Positions 36,601 through 50,714 are shown, counted from the stretch's first letter. The stretch: DNA of 64,000 nt from Tipula vernalis (GCA_958295665.1 OY282558.1:187342015-187406014), one strand, 5' to 3'. Numbers and translations are program-made. Notes: a model not told the origin generated them from the sequence alone.

Positions 36601-39600
36601 TATTGAGTTTCTTAAACATGCTTAAGACAAAACTTTTCACGTTTTTGAATAATCTAGGATTAACTAGGTAAACCCCAATAACTTTTCAAACGGGTTGGCA
36701 TGATCATAGCACACACATAGGCCTACCGAAATATCATAGTGAGATGTTTGCCGATCGGTGAAAATCTCAAGATATTGATTTTCTTAGACATTCTGTTAAG
36801 ATAAAAATTGGTCACATTTTCGAAAAATCTAGGATTAACTAGGTAAACCCCAATAACTTTTCAAACGGGTTGGCATGATCATAGCACACACATAGGCCTA
36901 CCGATATATCATAGTGAGATGTTTGCCGATCGGTGAAAATCTCAAGATATTGATTTTCTTAGACATTCTGTTAAGATAAAAATTGGTCACATTTTCGAAA
37001 AATCTAGGATTAACTAGGTAAACCCCAATAACTTTTCAAACGGGTTGGCATGATCATAGCATACACATAGGCCTACCGATATATCATAGTGAGATGTTTG
37101 CCGATCGGTGAAAATCTCAAGATATTGATTTTCTTAGACATGCTTAAGACAAAACTTTTCACGTTTTTGAATAATCTAGGATTAACTAGGTAAACCCCAA
37201 TAACTTTTTAAACGGGTTGGCATGATCAAAGCACACACATAGGCCTACCGAAATATCATAGTCAGATGTTTGCCGATCGGTGAAAATCTCAAGATATTGA
37301 TTTTCTTAGACATGCTTAAGACAAAACTTTTCACGTTTTTGAATAATCTAGGATTAACTAGGTAAACCCCAATAACTTTTCAAACGGGTTAACATGATCA
37401 AAGCATACACATAGGCCTACCGAAATATCACAGTGAGATGTTTGCCGATCGGTGAAAATCTCAAGATATTGATTTTCTTAAACATGCTTAAGACAAAACT
37501 TTTCACGTTTTTGAATAATCTAGGATTAACTAGGTAAACCCCAATAACTTTTCAAACGGGTTGGCATGATCAAAGCACACACATAGGCCTACCGAAATAT
37601 CATAGTGAGATGTTTGCCGATCGGTGAAAATCTCAAGATATTGATTTTCTTAAACATGCTTAAGATAAAACTTTTCACGTTTTTGAATAATCTAGGATTA
37701 ACTAGGTAAACCCCAATAACTTTTCAAACGGGTTGGCATGATCATAGCACACACATAGCCCTACCGAAATATCATAGTGAGATGTTTGCCGATCGGTGAA
37801 AATCTCAAGATATTGATTTTCTTAGACATGCTTAAGACAAAACTTTTCACGTTTTTGAATAATCTAGGATTAACTAGGTAAACCCCAATAACTTTTCAAA
37901 CGGGTTGGCATGATCATAGCACACACATAGGCCTACCGAAATATCATAGTGAGATGTTTGCCGATCGGTGAAAATCTCAAGATATTGATTTTCTTAGACA
38001 TTCTGTTAAGATAAAAATTGGTCACATTTTCGAAAAATCTAGGATTAACTAGGTAAACCCCAATAACTTTTCAAACGGGTTGGCAATATCAAAGCATACA
38101 CATAGGCCTACCGAAATATCATAGTGAGATGTTTGCCGATCGGTGAAAATCTCAAGATATTGATTTTCTTAAACATGCTTAAGACAAAACTTTTCACGTT
38201 TTTGAATAATCTAGGATTAACTAGGTAAACCCCAATAACTTTTCAAACGGGTTGGCATGATCATAGCACACACATAGGCCTACCGATATATCATAGTGAG
38301 ATGTTTGCCGATCGGTGAAAATCTCAAGATATTGATTTTCTTAGACATTCTGTTAAGATAAAAATTGGTCACATTTTCGAAAAATCTAGGATTAACTAGG
38401 TAAACCCCAATAACTTTTCAAACGGGTTGGCATGATCATAGCATACACATAGGCCTACCGATATATCATAGTGAGATGTTTGCCGATCGGTGAAAATCTC
38501 AAGATATTGATTTTCTTAGACATGCTTAAGACAAAACTTTTCACGTTTTTGAATAATCTAGGATTAACTAGGTAAACCCCAATAACTTTTTAAACGGGTT
38601 GGCATGATCAAAGCACACACATAGGCCTACCGAAATATCATAGTCAGATGTTTGCCGATCGGTGAAAATCTCAAGATATTGATTTTCTTAGACATGCTTA
38701 AGACAAAACTTTTCACGTTTTTGAATAATCTAGGATTAACTAGGTAAACCCCAATAACTTTTCAAACGGGTTAACATGATCAAAGCATACACATAGGCCT
38801 ACCGAAATATCACAGTGAGATGTTTGCCGATCGGTGAAAATCTCAAGATATTGATTTTCTTAAACATGCTTAAGACAAAACTTTTCACGTTTTTGAATAA
38901 TCTAGGATTAACTAGGTAAACCCCAATAACTTTTCAAACGGGTTAGCATGATCAAAGCACACACATAGGCCTACCGAAATATCATAGTGAGATGTTTGCC
39001 GATCGGTGAAAATCTCAAGATATTGATTTTCTTAAACATGCTTAAGATAAAACTTTTCACGTTTTTGAATAATCTAGGATTAACTAGGTAAACCCCAATA
39101 ACTTTTCAAACGGGTTGGCATGATCATAGCACACACATAGCCCTACCGAAATATCATAGTGAGATGTTTGCCGATCGGTGAAAATCTCAAGATATTGATT
39201 TTCTTAGACATTCTGTTAAGATAAAAATTGGTCACATTTTCGAAAAATCTAGGATTAACTAGGTAAACCCCAATAACTTTTCAAACGGGTTGGCAATATC
39301 AAAGCATACACATAGGCCTACCGAAATATCATAGTGAGATGTTTGCCGATCGGTGAAAATCTCAAGATATTGATTTTCTTAAACATGCTTAAGACAAAAC
39401 TTTTCACGTTTTTGAATAATCTAGGATTAACTAGGTAAACCCCAATAACTTTTCAAACGGGTTGGCATGATCATAGCACACACATAGGCCTACCGAAATA
39501 TCATAGTCAGATGTTTGCCGATCGGTGAAAATCTCAAGATATTGATTTTCTTAGACATTCTGTTAAGATAAAAATTGGTCACATTTTCGAAAAATCTAGG

Positions 39601-42145
39601 ATTAACTAGGTAACCCCCAATAACTTTTCAAACAAGTTGGCATAATCATAGCATACACATATGCCTACCGAAATATCATAGTGAGATGTTTGCCGATCGG
39701 TGAAAATCTCAAGATATTGATTTTCTTAGACATGCTTAAGACAAAACTTTTCACGTTTTTGAATAATCTAGGATTAACTAGGTAAACCCCAATAACTTTT
39801 CAAACGGGTTAACATGATCATAGCACACACATAGGCCTACCGAAATATCATAGTGAGATGTTTGCCGATCGGTGAAAATCTCAAGATATTGATTTTCTTA
39901 GACATTCTGTTAAGATAAAAATTGGTCACATTTTCGAAAAATCTAGGATTAACTAGGTAAACCCCAATAACTTTTCAAACGGGTTGGCATGATCATAGCA
40001 CACACATAGGCCTACCGAAATATCATAGTCAGATGTTTGCCGATCGGTGAAAATCTCAAGATATTGATTTTCTTAAACATTCTGTTAAGATAAAAATTGG
40101 TCACATTTTCGAAAAATCTAGGATTAACTAGGTAAACCCCAATAACTTTTCAAACGGGTTGGCAAGATCAAGGCATACACATAGGTCTACCGAAATATCA
40201 CAGTGAGATGTTTGCCGATCGGTGAAAATCTCAAGATATTGATTTTCTTAAACATGCTTAAGACAAAACTTTTCACGTTTTTGAATAATCTAGGATTAAC
40301 TAGGTAAACCCCAATAACTTTTCAAACGGGTTGGCATGATCATAGCACACACATAGGCCTACCGAAATATCATAGTCAGATGTTTGCCGATCGGTGAAAA
40401 TCTCAAGATATTGATTTTCTTAGACATTCTGTTAAGATAAAAATTGGTCACATTTTCGAAAAATCTAGGATTAACTAGGTAACCCCAATAACTTTTAAAA
40501 CGGGTTGGCATGATCATAGCATACACATAGGCCTACCGAAATATCATAGTGAGATGTTTGCCGATCGGTGAAAATCTCAAGATATTGATTTTCTTAGACA
40601 TGCTTAAGACAAAACTTTTCACGTTTTTGAATAATCTAGGATTAACTAGGTAAACCCCAATAACTTTTCAAACGGGTTGGCATGATCATAGCACACACAT
40701 AGGCCTACCGAAATATCATAGTGAGATGTTTGCCGATCGGTGAAAATCTCAAGATATTGATTTTCTTAGACATGCTTAAGACAAAACTTTTCACGTTTTT
40801 GAATAATCTAGGATTAACTAGGTAAACCCCAATAACTTTTCAAACGGGTTGGCATGATCAAAGCATACACATAGCCCTACCGAAATATCATAGTGAAATG
40901 TTTGCCGATCGGTGAAAATCTCAAGATATTGATTTTCTTAAACATGCTTAAGACAAAACTTTTCACGTTTTTGAATAATCTAGGATTAACTAGGTAAACC
41001 CCAATAACTTTTCAAACGGGTTGGCATGATCATAGCACACACATAGGCCTACCGAAATATCATAGTGAGATGTTTGCCGATCGGTGAAAATCTCAAGATA
41101 TTGATTTTCTTAGACATTCTGTTAAGATAAAAATTGGTCACATTTTCGAAAAATCAAGGATTAACTAGGTAAACCCCAATAACTTTTCAAACGGGTTGGC
41201 ATGATCAAAGCATACACATAGCCCTACCGAAATATCATAGTCAGATGTTTGCCGATCGGTGAAAATCTCAAGATATTGATTTTCTTAGACATTCTGTTAA
41301 GATAAAAATTGGTCACATTTTCGAAAAATCTAGGATTAACTAGGTAAACCCCAATAACTTTTCAAACGGGTTGGCATGATCATAGCACACACATAGGCCT
41401 ACCGATATATCATAGTGAGATGTTTGCCGATCGGTGAAAATCTCAAGATATTGATATTCTTAGACATGCTTAAGACAAAACTTTTCACGTTTTTGAATAA
41501 TCTAGGATTAACTAGGTAAACCCCAATAACTTTTCAAACAGGTTGGCATTATCATAGCACACACATAGGCCTACCGAAATATCATAGTGAGATGTTTGCC
41601 GATCGGTGAAAATCTCAAGATATTGATTTTCTTAGACATGCTTAAGACAAAACTTTTCACGTTTTTGAATAATCTAGGATTAACTAGGTAAACCCCAATA
41701 ACTTTTCAAACGGGTTGGCATGATCAAAGCACACACATAGGCCTACCGAAATATCATAGTCAGATGTTTGCCAATCGGTGAAAATCTCAAGATATTGATT
41801 TTCTTAGACATTCTGTTAAGATAAAAATTGGTCACATTTTCGAAAAATCTAGGATTAACTAGGTAAACCCCAATAACTTTTCAAACGGGTTGGCATGATC
41901 AAAGCATACACATAGGCCTACCGAAATATCATAGTGAGATGTTTGCCGATCGGTGAAAATCTCAAGATATTGATTTTCTTAGACATGCTTAAGACAAAAC
42001 TTTTCACGTTCTTGAATAATCTAGGATTAACTAGGTAAACCCCAATAACTTTTTAAACGGGTTGGCATGGTTAATGTATACACACAAGCCTACCGACGAC
42101 ATGTGTGCCGATCGTTGAAAATCTTGAAATATCGATTTTCATATG
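33612..42145 (+). repeat. Satellite DNA array, 172/175-bp monomers with higher-order structure
   Basis: About 49 head-to-tail monomers. Type A (175 bp) carries AGACATTCTGTTAAGATAAA. Type B (172 bp) carries AACATGCTTAAGACAAAAC. Both share GATGTTTGCCGATCGGTGAA, ATCTAGGATTAACTAGGTAA and AACTTTTCAAACGGGTTGGC. On the left, A and B often alternate (about 347-bp dimer). Rare variants repeat at 1213 bp (7 monomers, e.g. CATAGCACCCACAT at 34282 and 35495) and at 1382 bp (8 monomers, e.g. ACCGATATATC at 36900 and 38282). The last copy (42060-42145) is diverged, marking the array edge. Length near 170 bp is common for centromeric satellites; a centromeric role is inference only. Confidence 0.97.
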
Positions 42146-43980
42146 TATTGAATAAATATATTTCATTCGGATATTATTATAAAAAATATTTTAAATTTTT
42201 CGCCCGAATGTATACTTTTTTAAACGCATACATATGTAAATTTGTTGTTGTTGTTAATTCTAGTTTTATTTTAGGATAAACTTCATTCGCATCTAAAAAT
42301 ATAATATGAGTTGGAAAAATGTATATGAACTTTTTTTTATTAATAATTTTAAATTATGAAAAAAACACACGACGTACATCCTTCCTTTCCTGCGCTTGGA
42401 TTAATACTAATTTATTTTTTATATTTTCACATGTTTTAATCTCTACGTTTTCAAGTTTTGTTCTCTTTCATTTTTCTAGCATTAATGCTATCTGCAGAAG
42501 TTTAATGGAACTGTCGACATAAATTGAGTGACGTAGACAGCAGTATGGCTTGTATATTCTAGACGGCATTGGCTTAGTATTTGAGATAACAAGTGGGTCC
42601 ACTTTGCATTTTATAGGACCTCTAAATTAATTCGGATTGGCGCAAACAGAAAAAAAATTAATATTACTGTATAAGATAGAATCCAGATGAACATTTATGT
42701 ATTTACCGCTACTTCCAATTAAACGATCTGGAAATCGCTCGTCGCACAAAAAAGAAATAGAACTGTTCTTTTTGTATACATATTTATTTTATATTTATTT
42801 TCTTTTATTAACGTTAAGATTTAATTATTTTGTATATATCTTTTTTTCATATTGTGTATATGAAGTGGACGAGAAACTCCAGATCCAAGACTCCAGTAAC
42901 TCCAGATTTAAGATATATACGCTTTATTTTTAATAACACACTGGTCTACTTGTTTTCAACTTGTTCCCTCTAATGGCTTCAGTAAAAGTGAGAAAATTTT
43001 TGTTTTGTAAATGGTTAAAAAAAATTGTTATAGCCTGTATTGCCGCGTAACGCTAGTTTTTTTTAAATTTAGCTTAAAAACAGAGCTTAAAAATAGAGCA
43101 ATTTGAATCTGTACTAAAATTATTGCATGTAACCGCACGCAAACAATACAAATCTATTACGTTCTCTTGTTGTGGTTAAATACAGATTATGACACTTGAC
43201 AATTTGTTTATAATTTGGAGTGTGTTGAACAAGGAGATAAAAATATAAGTATATAACATAAAATTGAATTATAACTTAATTATAAAATAAGAAAACATTA
43301 CTCAAACTTCATAAATTTCAGGTAAATTTGGGAAACGTTATATAATGCAAATGGTAAGTATAGTTTGAATATTAATTATGAATTCATTAATCTTCTTTTA
43401 ATCTATTTTTAGTTTGTAAGTGTATATTTTGGGGTACAATAATTGGTGAGGGCAAACATATTGAAGTGATTTTTAATAATTTTTTTGTGATAACGTAGAG
43501 TCAGAATTTAGGTCATTAAAAGTGAGAGTAGATTGTTAGGAGCAATAACCTTTTGTTTCAGTGAATCCAATAGGAGCCATCGAGTACTCTATGGAGGCCT
43601 ACTGGTGAGTTATTTATTTGTTATTTTCCATTTATTTTTATTAAAACATAAATTGCTTCTCACAACTTACGTACATACAAGATTGATTATAAATTTAAAT
43701 TTAAAGATTTTTTTTTTTTGGAACTTTCATTATAAATAAAAGTACATAGTTAAGCTATGGAGTAATTGTTTTTTTTGTTGTTGTTGGTGATGAGTCGTTA
43801 TATGGGTCGTTAGTGAATTTATTTCGTTTGTTTCGTTTTTCAACACGATCTTTTGTGGCGCCTCTAAAAAAAAATGACGACAATAGGACCCCCTATAGCC
43901 ACTGAGTTCTACCCGATTATAACGTGTTGGTCAGTCATTGAGGCACATAACAATTTGTATAACTGGGTGCCAAAAAATGG
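42146..43980. other. AT-rich DNA right of the satellite, with a small candidate exon
   Basis: Mostly featureless. The piece 43562-43604 is bounded by TTTGTTTCAG and GTGAGTTATT, and one frame reads NPIGAIEYSMEAYW. Another possible exon ends in CAAATG|GTAAGT near 43355. These could be short exons of an unseen host gene, but evidence is only splice-site shape. Confidence 0.3.
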
Positions 43981-43989
43981 ATTCGATGG

Positions 43990-45050
43990 CAACCCTTGTG
44001 AAAAAAAATTTTCACTACATGTGATTCGTCGATCTTTTCTGAATGGCAGCCATCGCCAAACTTTTCCCTAAGTCTTGAAGAAATAGTCGACGGCTATTCG
44101 ATGTTTTCAGCACTAATGGATTATTAAGTTTATAAATAATATAACTAGCGAGACACGCTACGTCAATTATATTGTAAAACAGCGCCATGGGCCACCGCAA
44201 GATTATACGCTTTGTAGAATATCCCTTTGTCCATTGTGTCTACGCCCCCTTTAATCTTATTGTAATAACGGATTATTTCTGGTTTCATTTTTGGACCACT
44301 GACACTGTTGCCCGAATGCTATGTAGATAACATGATCACATTTCTATTTTTTTTTAGGAATGTACGAACAAATTGTCACTTTATTGTCTTGTGAAAATCC
44401 AAATGTTGAAGTCATCGGCTCACGGTTTTTGGTAGATAACATCTCCGTTGGAATGTAGGATTTATTTTTTTTTTTGAGTGTGCTTACAACTGATAAATCC
44501 CATGTGAAATGGTCGACCACTTTTCTTATATGGAATTGCTAAATCATTTCCAATTCTTTCTCCTTGATTTTTTTTCTTTACCGATGGTTGGTTTTCCGGT
44601 ATATATTTGCCCATTTAGTGGAAATGAGTTTTTTGTATCGCATATCCACCAGATCTTTATGCCATATTTGGCTGGCTTTGAAGGCATATATTGAGTGAAT
44701 TTTGTGCTTCCTCGATATGGGAATAGTTGCTTGTCTATTACTAGACACTCAGATGGCACATACAATTTACATAAATTACTATTTAGAATTAGCCAAATAT
44801 CTGTAATTGGCGCTGCTTTATCATTCAGTAATCTCTCGGCCCTGTTATGGTTATTGTCAAATCGCAGAAATCGTAACATTTCGACAAAGTGATCACGCGA
44901 CATACTTGCTCGGTATAGCGGGTGCGCGTCGCATTTCCATAATTCTTTTACACCTACTGAATTTGCATGATTTACACCCGCCATTATTAGTATATCTAAA
45001 TATGCATCAAACTGTTCTTTAGTGAGTTCTTTCCAGATCCGAGGCTCTTC
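43990..45050 (-). pseudogene. piggyBac transposase pseudogene
   Basis: Read on the minus strand: EEPRIWKELTKEQFDAYLDI and LIMAGVNHAN, then the open frame 44544-44984 with MSRDHFVEMLRFLRFDN, VIDKQLFPYRGSTKFTQYMP and KPAKYGIKIWWICD, then NGQIYTGKP. After frameshifts come FGFSQDNKVTICSYIPKK, YYNKIKGGVDTMDK and RWPMALFYNIIDVACLASYI (44015-44200). These are the ordered landmarks of the piggyBac DDE domain, including the second and later catalytic Asp regions. The N-terminal ~100 residues are missing, replaced at about 45050 by LINE sequence. No terminal repeats or TTAA duplications are identified. Dead by frameshifts. Confidence 0.85.
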
Positions 45051-46854
45051 TCCCAGTTTAATGAGTGACCATTAATGATTAAATTTGTCTGGAGAAGTTT
45101 AGAAGGTAATCTACATCGCGAGAAATAAATAGCTTGAGATTTATTAGCATTAAGCTTAAGACCCTATTTTTTGAAATAAAGTGCAAGCAAATTCAAATAT
45201 GTGCTTAGTCTAAAAATTATATCGTGAGAGTAAGTATCCGAGGTATAAACGGCTGTGTCGTCAGCAAAAAGAGCAATTTCACAACCCTCAATCTGAGGAA
45301 CATCATTCAAAAAAATACAAAACAAAATGGGACTAATCACAGAACCTAGTGGAACTCCCAAGTAAGTATGCATTAAAGACGAAGTCGAATTCAGAATCTG
45401 TATGTAGAATTTTCTATCTTCAAAGTAGGATTTAAGCATTTTGATCAAAAATAACGGAAATTTTAATAGGAATAGTTTATGTCCCTTAAGCCCCTTAATC
45501 CAAATAGAATCGAAAGCTTTTTCAAGATCCAGAAGCACCATACCTGTGGACTTATTTGACTGTCTTTCATCTTTGACATGTTGAATAATACGGTTAACCT
45601 GATGTATTGAGGAATGCTGGTGACGAAAACCAAATTGTTGAAGAATTAGCACTCCATTGGATTCGATGTGGTCATTGAGCCTGTTTTTGATAACGCATTC
45701 AAAATTTTTACTTAAACAGTCCAGTAAATTGATAGCTCGGTAGCTATTGACATCTGAAGGGGGTTTTTCAGGTTTCAGAACCGCCACCACCTTGGCCGTT
45801 TTCCACGAATTAGGAAAATAGGAAAGCTTAAAACAGCTGGAAAATAATTGGGTCAGATAGACATACCCCGATTCCGGGAGATGTTTTATTAGAATGTTTG
45901 GAATTTTATCTGGGCCCGTAGCTTTGAATGGGCGACTGGATTTTATAATATATTTAACCTCTTCAATTGATACATTAAACTTAGACACATCAAATTCAAT
46001 GGAATCGCTAATATACTGAATATCTTGGCGGATATCATCGGATTCTGTAACACCAGATGAGATTTCATATTATGATTTTTGGAAAAAAATTGGCAAGAAT
46101 TTTACATTTATCTGAAGTGACAATTATTTTGCTATTGTCTTGGGGATGGTTTAATGGTGGAATCGCAAAATATTTTTTTTTTTTTTCATGTTTAATTGCT
46201 TGCCAGTAAGGTTTAGAACCTTTGACGAGACATTCAAGTTTATTTTGCCATTTAACGTTAACTATTTCATATATTTTTTGCCTTATAACCTAATTTAATA
46301 GCTTTACGATATTCTTGAAGAACGGGTCACGTTTTCTCATCCATTGTCTCCGCCTAACATTGCGCAGTTTGATTAAAGATAACACTTCATCCGTGAGTAT
46401 AAGTTGATACTTAGATGATGAAGATGTAGTGGTTCCTCCTTATCCTTCAGTAGGGTGTAGTGGTTTGGATCGTATACCAAAATAACTTATCCTTCAGTAG
46501 GGTGTAGTGGTTTGGATCGTATACCAAAATTTTTAAACCAATTGACATGAGTTTTACCTCGTATTTTGAGATTTTAAGGTCATTCATAATCACCCTAATT
46601 TCAGAAGATTTTAGATTTAAAATAACAGGAGGGAATTTCCGAATTTTTTGTGTATTTGTATTTTTATTGCACAAATTAATGGTGTTTTTATTACCCGCTT
46701 GTAAAATGCCTTGGAATTTATTACTGGTAGGAATACCATATGAAAACGGGATTGAGGTACCGTTGTTATTTGTTGACGATTTGATTTTTTTCACCGATTG
46801 ATCTACATCAAGGCCAATTGATAACAATTCCGTTGAAGAATGTCTTTTATTCAT
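45050..46854 (-). pseudogene. I/Jockey-group LINE with endonuclease deleted
   Basis: ORF1 relic at 46447-46854 starts MNKRHSSTELLSIG and ends in an RNA-binding-like segment (FPPVILNLKSSEIRVIMNDL). Next, in broken frames, comes the linker of ORF2 (LTDEVLSLIKLRNVRRRQWM, KWQNKLECLVKGSKPYW) and then the open reverse transcriptase frame 45164-45988. That frame has ATGPDKIPNILIKHL, NSYRAINLLDCLSKNFE, FGFRHQHSS, LLDLEKAFDSIW, GVPLGSVISPILFCIFLNDV and catalytic FADDTAVY. A TAG replaces the Trp codon after YFKK, and the sequence ends GHSLNWE at the piggyBac junction. The whole apurinic-type endonuclease is absent between ORF1 and the linker. Confidence 0.82.
46439..46532. repeat. 47-bp tandem duplication
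   Basis: CTTATCCTTCAGTAGGGTGT... occurs at 46439 and again at 46486, essentially identical over 47 bp. It lies at the boundary of the ORF1 relic and the ORF2 linker, where the endonuclease is missing. Confidence 0.9.
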
Positions 46855-46876
46855 GAGTTAGAGACTCTAACTCATG

Positions 46877-49800
46877 TGCAATCACACTACTAACACAGCA
46901 CTATTATTGAGTGAAGCTCTACACTGTCCACTAACAAAATAAATATACTTGTAAGAGATTAATTAGATTCTTCCTTTGAAGAAGGACAATTGAAATTTTT
47001 GATATATAGTATATAAAAAAGAAAAAAAAATTTTTTTTTTTTTTTTTTATAATTTTTATAAACACGTCTGCGCTGATTGAAATCAACATTTGAACTGAAG
47101 ATCAAAATTAATAGAAATGCTTGAATCTGCAAATAAGTCTTCCACATCAGTTATGGCTAATACGGCATTATTATAGTAGGTGAAAAGGTTTACAAATAAA
47201 ATTAAAAAATGAAAAATTTTAAAAATTACAACTGGCCGAAAGAGGAATACTATTATTACAAATTTCCTTGGAGTAGCAAAAATTAATTGTTGTTAATGGT
47301 TGAAGGCAAATGTGTTGCGAACAAAGTAATCGTCAATTAATGTTTTATCAATTTACCCGTATCTATAAACTCTCCCAAAAACAAACCAATCTGATTTAAT
47401 TGACTTAGATACGAGAACGATGTTGTTTACAGATTAACAATGTCTGTCTACACGAGACATGTACATACCGATTTATCTAAATGGGTCGTTTTGATGTTTA
47501 ATCTGTTTTTTATATTGACAAGATTAATTCGCTTGACCCTTATCACAAAATTAATTCAACCATTACAATCCCATTCCGTTAACAGTTTAGTTCATTAAAT
47601 TAAATATTTGGTGTTTCATAGTGGATTTTTAAAAAGGTTAAATAACGTATGCTAGGAAATGAATTAACGAAAATGGAATTCGTTGTAATTTTATTCTACA
47701 AAACAAAGATACATTTTAGACACTTTTCTGTTAATCAATATAATCAATTTATAGACGGAAATGTATAGTTATTTATTCCAAAATTTATTTTCATTACGTA
47801 TTTACTGCAGTAAATATAATGTATTCTTATCATCATGATTTTATCCAAAAACTAGATAATTAAAATTAACATGCTACCTTTTGTTCTTCCTGAGCTTTTT
47901 TATAGCATCAAAAATAAATTGTGTGAAAGTTACAGGGAAAACAACAAGTAAAATTTTTTGGATCATTTAACGTGAAAAAATATATATTCGAATCAATTAA
48001 GGAGTAACCAACTTATTCCTTTTCCAATAGAACTGTTAATAGATCTTGGAGATTGTTAATTATTTAAACTTGAAGATTGTAACGAATCTGGTAATTTGGG
48101 AAAATGCTACTCGCTTGTACTTAAATGAATCTCGCGCACTGTATTTATATGCAACACCAAGTACACGTTTGAATGAAAGGAAAAATAGGTAAATACAAAT
48201 GCAATGGAATAGAATCGGCTGGAAAAAAAATAAAATATGCAAATACGGAAAATTGGCAAATTAAAAAAATAGGAGAAAGCGAATGTGCAGGCAGTTAATG
48301 AGTGATCTAGATCAAAAGGTAAGGTTGTATCATAAAATCCGGTACCGGTGGAATTTTGACGGAAAACGCCGGTATTACAAAAAATGGTATAATGAATATC
48401 GCTTTCGCGGTAAGTTTCCATCAGAAATCGTCCGGTAGATATAAGTTGACGGATATCAGTTTCTCATTTAAAACAACCCAACATTTTTCATCTCAAAAAT
48501 TAATTTGAAAATGTTTTTGTTTAAATAATTTAATACTTCTAAAATATTGACGAACGTCATTTGGAAAAAAATGTAATTTCCGATTTTATGGTTGAGTTGG
48601 ATAAACATGCAAACAAAATAAAAATTAGATACTACGTGAACTAAATTTTTTAAGACAGTCCAAAAATCAATCTTTTCATCAGGCACAATTTTCATTCTAT
48701 ATATACAGAATGTACTGTGCAGGTTATCATCTATATATGGCTGTCATCTATCTATCGCATATGTCTCTATCGTGTAAATAATACTGATATATGTACTTCT
48801 AGGATCGATGGCATAGTTGGTGATTACATGAATTAAATAATTAATTAAAATTAGAGTAAAAAAGAAAAGTTATTGATTTTCTTTCCGGCGTTTTTTTTTT
48901 TTTTTTGCTTGATTCAAATTACAGAAAACTACGGTCTGTGCAAAAAGTGCAGTTTTCGTTTAATTTTACGGCAACATTTTTTTCTCTCCTCTTTGCCGAA
49001 ACTTATGCGTAAATTTTATAAATCGATAATAAGAGTTTTGCAGATGGAATGATGAGCGCAGCTGGTGTGTTACCTCAATTTGCTAGAGTTTCGAGTATGG
49101 TAATTAATCCGGATTCCGAAAATCCGGTGTAATAAAATCTCACTACAGAAAATTCCGACTGAACGATATCTCGATCCGATAAAAGCTTGTCTAAGTAAAA
49201 TCCTAACTCAATAAAATCCTAATGCAACCAAATCTTGCCGGGACAAAATCTCGAAAATCTCGAAAAAATCGTGACATTTAAAAATAAAATCCCGCGCGAT
49301 ATTTTATTTTTAAAAGTTGGGATTTTCGTTATTACATTACTGTACATATGTATGTTATTGATGAGTGGGAAACTATAAAAAGCGCCTCTAGTAGCGGGTT
49401 TATAATTTAAAATTATTTGAATAATATTTCCATATATATGTACATAGATTTATGGAAATATTGTTCAAATAATTTTAATTTTGATTCATTAAAATTGCAG
49501 AGTTCATCACGGATTGAATGAGTGACGGTCGACGAAGATAGACGTGTTTTGGCTTTCTTTGTGAATTTTAATCGATTTCATTTATTTATTTATTGATGAA
49601 CATTATGAAAATTATTGTGAAAATGTTTTGTGATCGTATTTTGTGCTTTTTGTTAAGAAAAGTGTTTTTATTTTCTGTGTACAAAGTAGTGATTTTATAG
49701 AATAAAATAGTGTATTGTGAATTAATTCATTTACGTGTTTTTAAGTGTTATTAATTCATTTACGTGTTTTACGTGTTTTTATGTTTTGTGGTGCAGTGTG

Positions 49801-50714
49801 TATTATTAGTAATTGATTTAATTGAATTAAATCAATTATTAATAATCAATTAATTAAATTGTGTTAGTTTAGTTTTTCTTCAAGTGAATTAAAATACATT
49901 TGATATTTAATACATGAGACAAGATTCTCGTGTTAAAATTTACATAACGATACCGCTCTGATATCGTTAGCCAGGTAATCCCACGCCATATGCGCTTGTA
50001 TGTGGTAGTGAGAATAATTATATTATATTGATTTTGTAGTATAATGAAATTCTACGGTAAATACCAGTTATTGGGAATTTTATTGTACTTGGATGGATTT
50101 TTGCGATTGATGTGAAATATTTATTATTTTGTTGCAGAAGAAATTCCGTTGGTTTTGTCCATATATGCAGTCCTATTTGTGTGTATAGTTTTTCGTTTAC
50201 TGTGTAACGGCATTGAGCGCAATTGTTTTTTTTAATTGTTTTCGGCATGGACTGAAAATAATTTAATTAAGGCATTGTCACAGCTATTTTTCGCGCGGAA
50301 CTAAAACAATTTTGATTCTAAATGATTAAAGAAATTATCAAATTAATGTGCATTCTATAAAACGTCTTATTAATTTGATATTATTTTATTTATTAGAATA
50401 GAATTTTATAATGTGCATTTTTACCGTCATATTGTATATGTTCTTGACATACATATAACTCTCCCTTCGTTGGCGTTAGAATTCTCCCGAATTCTGTTAA
50501 TAATTTTTACTTTAATTTCCTTTTTCTTTATATAGAAGCTATAAATTACTAAATCTCCATTCATATTTTTAGCTTTTAATATTAATTTTAATTTAAATTT
50601 AAGAGTGTTGGGTTGGTTTAAATGGAATGGTTGTATGTATTATGTGGTTATGGTTTTAATCTTAATTATATTATATCGGTTAATTAATAATTAAAATTTA
50701 AACCTATTTAAGTT
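46877..50714. other. AT-rich noncoding DNA with a hairpin
   Basis: No gene recognised. A 26-bp imperfect stem lies at 49409-49476 (AAAATTATTTGAATAATATT with its inverted partner). A segment near 49130-49330 has repeated ATAAAATCCTAA and AAAATCTCGA motifs and a CCCGCGCGAT palindrome flanked by TTAAAAATAAAAT. The short frames at 48060-48700 are unsupported. Confidence 0.45.

Noticed and set aside
33612..42145. CRISPR-like array of repeats and spacers
   Set aside because: The whole 172-175-bp unit is repeated, with no variable spacers, and the context is eukaryotic.
33612..42145. CENP-B box in the satellite monomer
   Set aside because: CAAACGGG resembles the 3' half, but the TTCG half is absent at the right spacing.
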